A DNA stretch of 64,000 nucleotides from Diplosphaera chodatii (lineage: Eukaryota > Chlorophyta > Trebouxiophyceae > Prasiolales > Stichococcaceae): the NCBI GenBank assembly GCA_032358165.1, contig JAALGY010000012.1:310001-374000 (forward strand), given 5' to 3'. This document shows, in pieces, positions 63,196 through 64,000 of the stretch. The position numbers and the translations under genes are program-made. Positions within the stretch are counted from its first letter, which is position 1. Each line of letters begins with the position of its first letter. The notes under the pieces are model-generated. The model had not been told where the DNA came from. It saw only the letters and a list, made by a program, of their open reading frames with translations, and did not search any database.

Positions 63196-64000
63196 ACTAA
63201 GGTCTTGGTCGTGCTCTTGCTCTTGTTGTTGATCTTGGTCCAGTGCTGACTGGGCAGGCGAGGTGCGGGTGTATATGTGAGGGTGAGTGGTCGTGGGAGT
63301 CCAGGATGGGACCGAAAGTGATGGTGAAGGCGACGGCGGGTGCTGGCAGGTGAGGTGCGAGGGTGTAGGTGAAGGTGAGTGGCGGTGGGAGTCCAGGATG
63401 GGACCGAAAGTGAAGGTGAAGACGATGACGGGTGCTGGCAGGTGAGGTGTGAGGGTGTAGGTGAGGGTGAGTGGCGGTGGGAGTCCAGGATGGGACCGAA
63501 AGTGAAGGTGAAGGTGACGGCGGGTGCTGGCAGGTGAGGTGTGAGGGTGTAGGTGAGGGTGAGCGGCGGCGGGAATCCAGGATGGGACCGAAAGTGAAGG
63601 TGAAGGTGACGGCGGGTGCTGGCAGGTGAGGTGTGAGGGTGTAGGTGAAGATGAGCGGCGGTGGGAGTCCAGGATGGGACCGAAAGTGAAGGTGAAGACG
63701 ACGGCGGGTGGTGGTAGGTGAGGTGTGAGGGTGTAGGTGAAGGTGAGCGGCGGTGGGAGTCCAGGATGGGACCGAAAGTGAAGGTGAAGGCGACGGCGGG
63801 TGCTGGCAGGTGCGGTGTGAGGGTGTAGGTGAGGGTGAGTGGCGGTGGGAGTCCAGGATGGGACCGAAAGTGAAGGTGAAGACGACGGCGGGTGCTGATA
63901 GGTGAGGTGTGAGGGTGTAGGTGAAGGTGAGCGGCGGTGGGAGTCCAGGATGGGACCGAAAGTGAAGGTGAAGACGACGGCGGGTGCTGGTAGGTGAGGT
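63196..64000 (-). repeat. 92 bp minisatellite array, - orientation, running off the window
   Basis: GAGTCCAGG (once GAATCCAGG) recurs at 63297, 63389, 63481, 63573, 63665, 63757, 63849 and 63941, always 92 bases apart. It is the reverse complement of the array at 62.1 kb. The lead-in (63200-63290) is the reverse complement of the purine tract and array end at 62460-62545. The G-rich strand carries GGGTGTAGGTGAGGGTGAG-like words. Confidence 0.95.

Overview
The window comes from a nuclear eukaryotic genome. The first 39 kb hold one intron-rich gene on the + strand for an axonemal dynein heavy chain. The rest is a dense patchwork of nested non-LTR retrotransposons and their satellites. An outer-arm-type dynein means a cell with motile cilia or flagella. 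Short GT-AG exons, GTGCGT/GTGAGT donors, acceptors often ending TGCAG, and Ala/Pro/Gln-rich GC-rich retrotransposon ORFs suggest a chlorophyte green alga. That placement is an inference; no rRNA or plastid marker is present.

Layout. 1-1851: no gene recognised; a ~1.1 kb segment is bounded by inverted repeats. ~1852-39105: dynein heavy chain gene with about 60 short exons. I recognise the N-terminal tail (2.1-10.3 kb), linker (12.3-15.7 kb), AAA1 (15.8-18.1 kb), AAA2 (18.2-19.2 kb), AAA3 (19.8-21.1 kb), AAA4 (21.2-24.3 kb), stalk (24.4-27.0 kb), AAA5/AAA6 (27.1-32.5 kb) and C-terminal domain (32.6-39.1 kb). The family signature at 21.0 kb and the C-terminus both point to the beta-type outer-arm class (Chlamydomonas ODA4 / animal DNAH9-11-17). 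Many exons lack their own Met, so a simple ORF scan shatters the gene. Three introns appear to be GC-AG, and AAA1 contains an apparent frameshift. The last intron carries old copies of the same repeats that fill the right half.

39106-64000: no host gene recognised. At least three LINE-like components occur. Family A has an APE endonuclease end, an RT with FYADD, a C-terminal zinc motif and a 3' end in CAATGT repeats; six fragments are present, one with a twin-priming-type inversion. Family B has an L1-like RT and an (AAAC)n tail; two copies sit in a tandem duplication and share a nonsense codon and a frameshift. Component D carries a zf-RVT-like end and is split by a family A insertion. A ~470 bp element (C) shares the 3' end and (AAAC)n tail of family B. 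A ~235 bp SINE-like repeat (S) with a Pol III B-box-like core has six copies. A 92 bp minisatellite occurs in both orientations and runs off the right edge. No ORF spanning a whole element is intact.

The dynein would power ciliary beating. The right half looks like a retrotransposon nest in which LINEs insert into each other, as described for Zepp-like clusters at green-algal centromeres. Whether this is a centromere flank cannot be decided from sequence alone.
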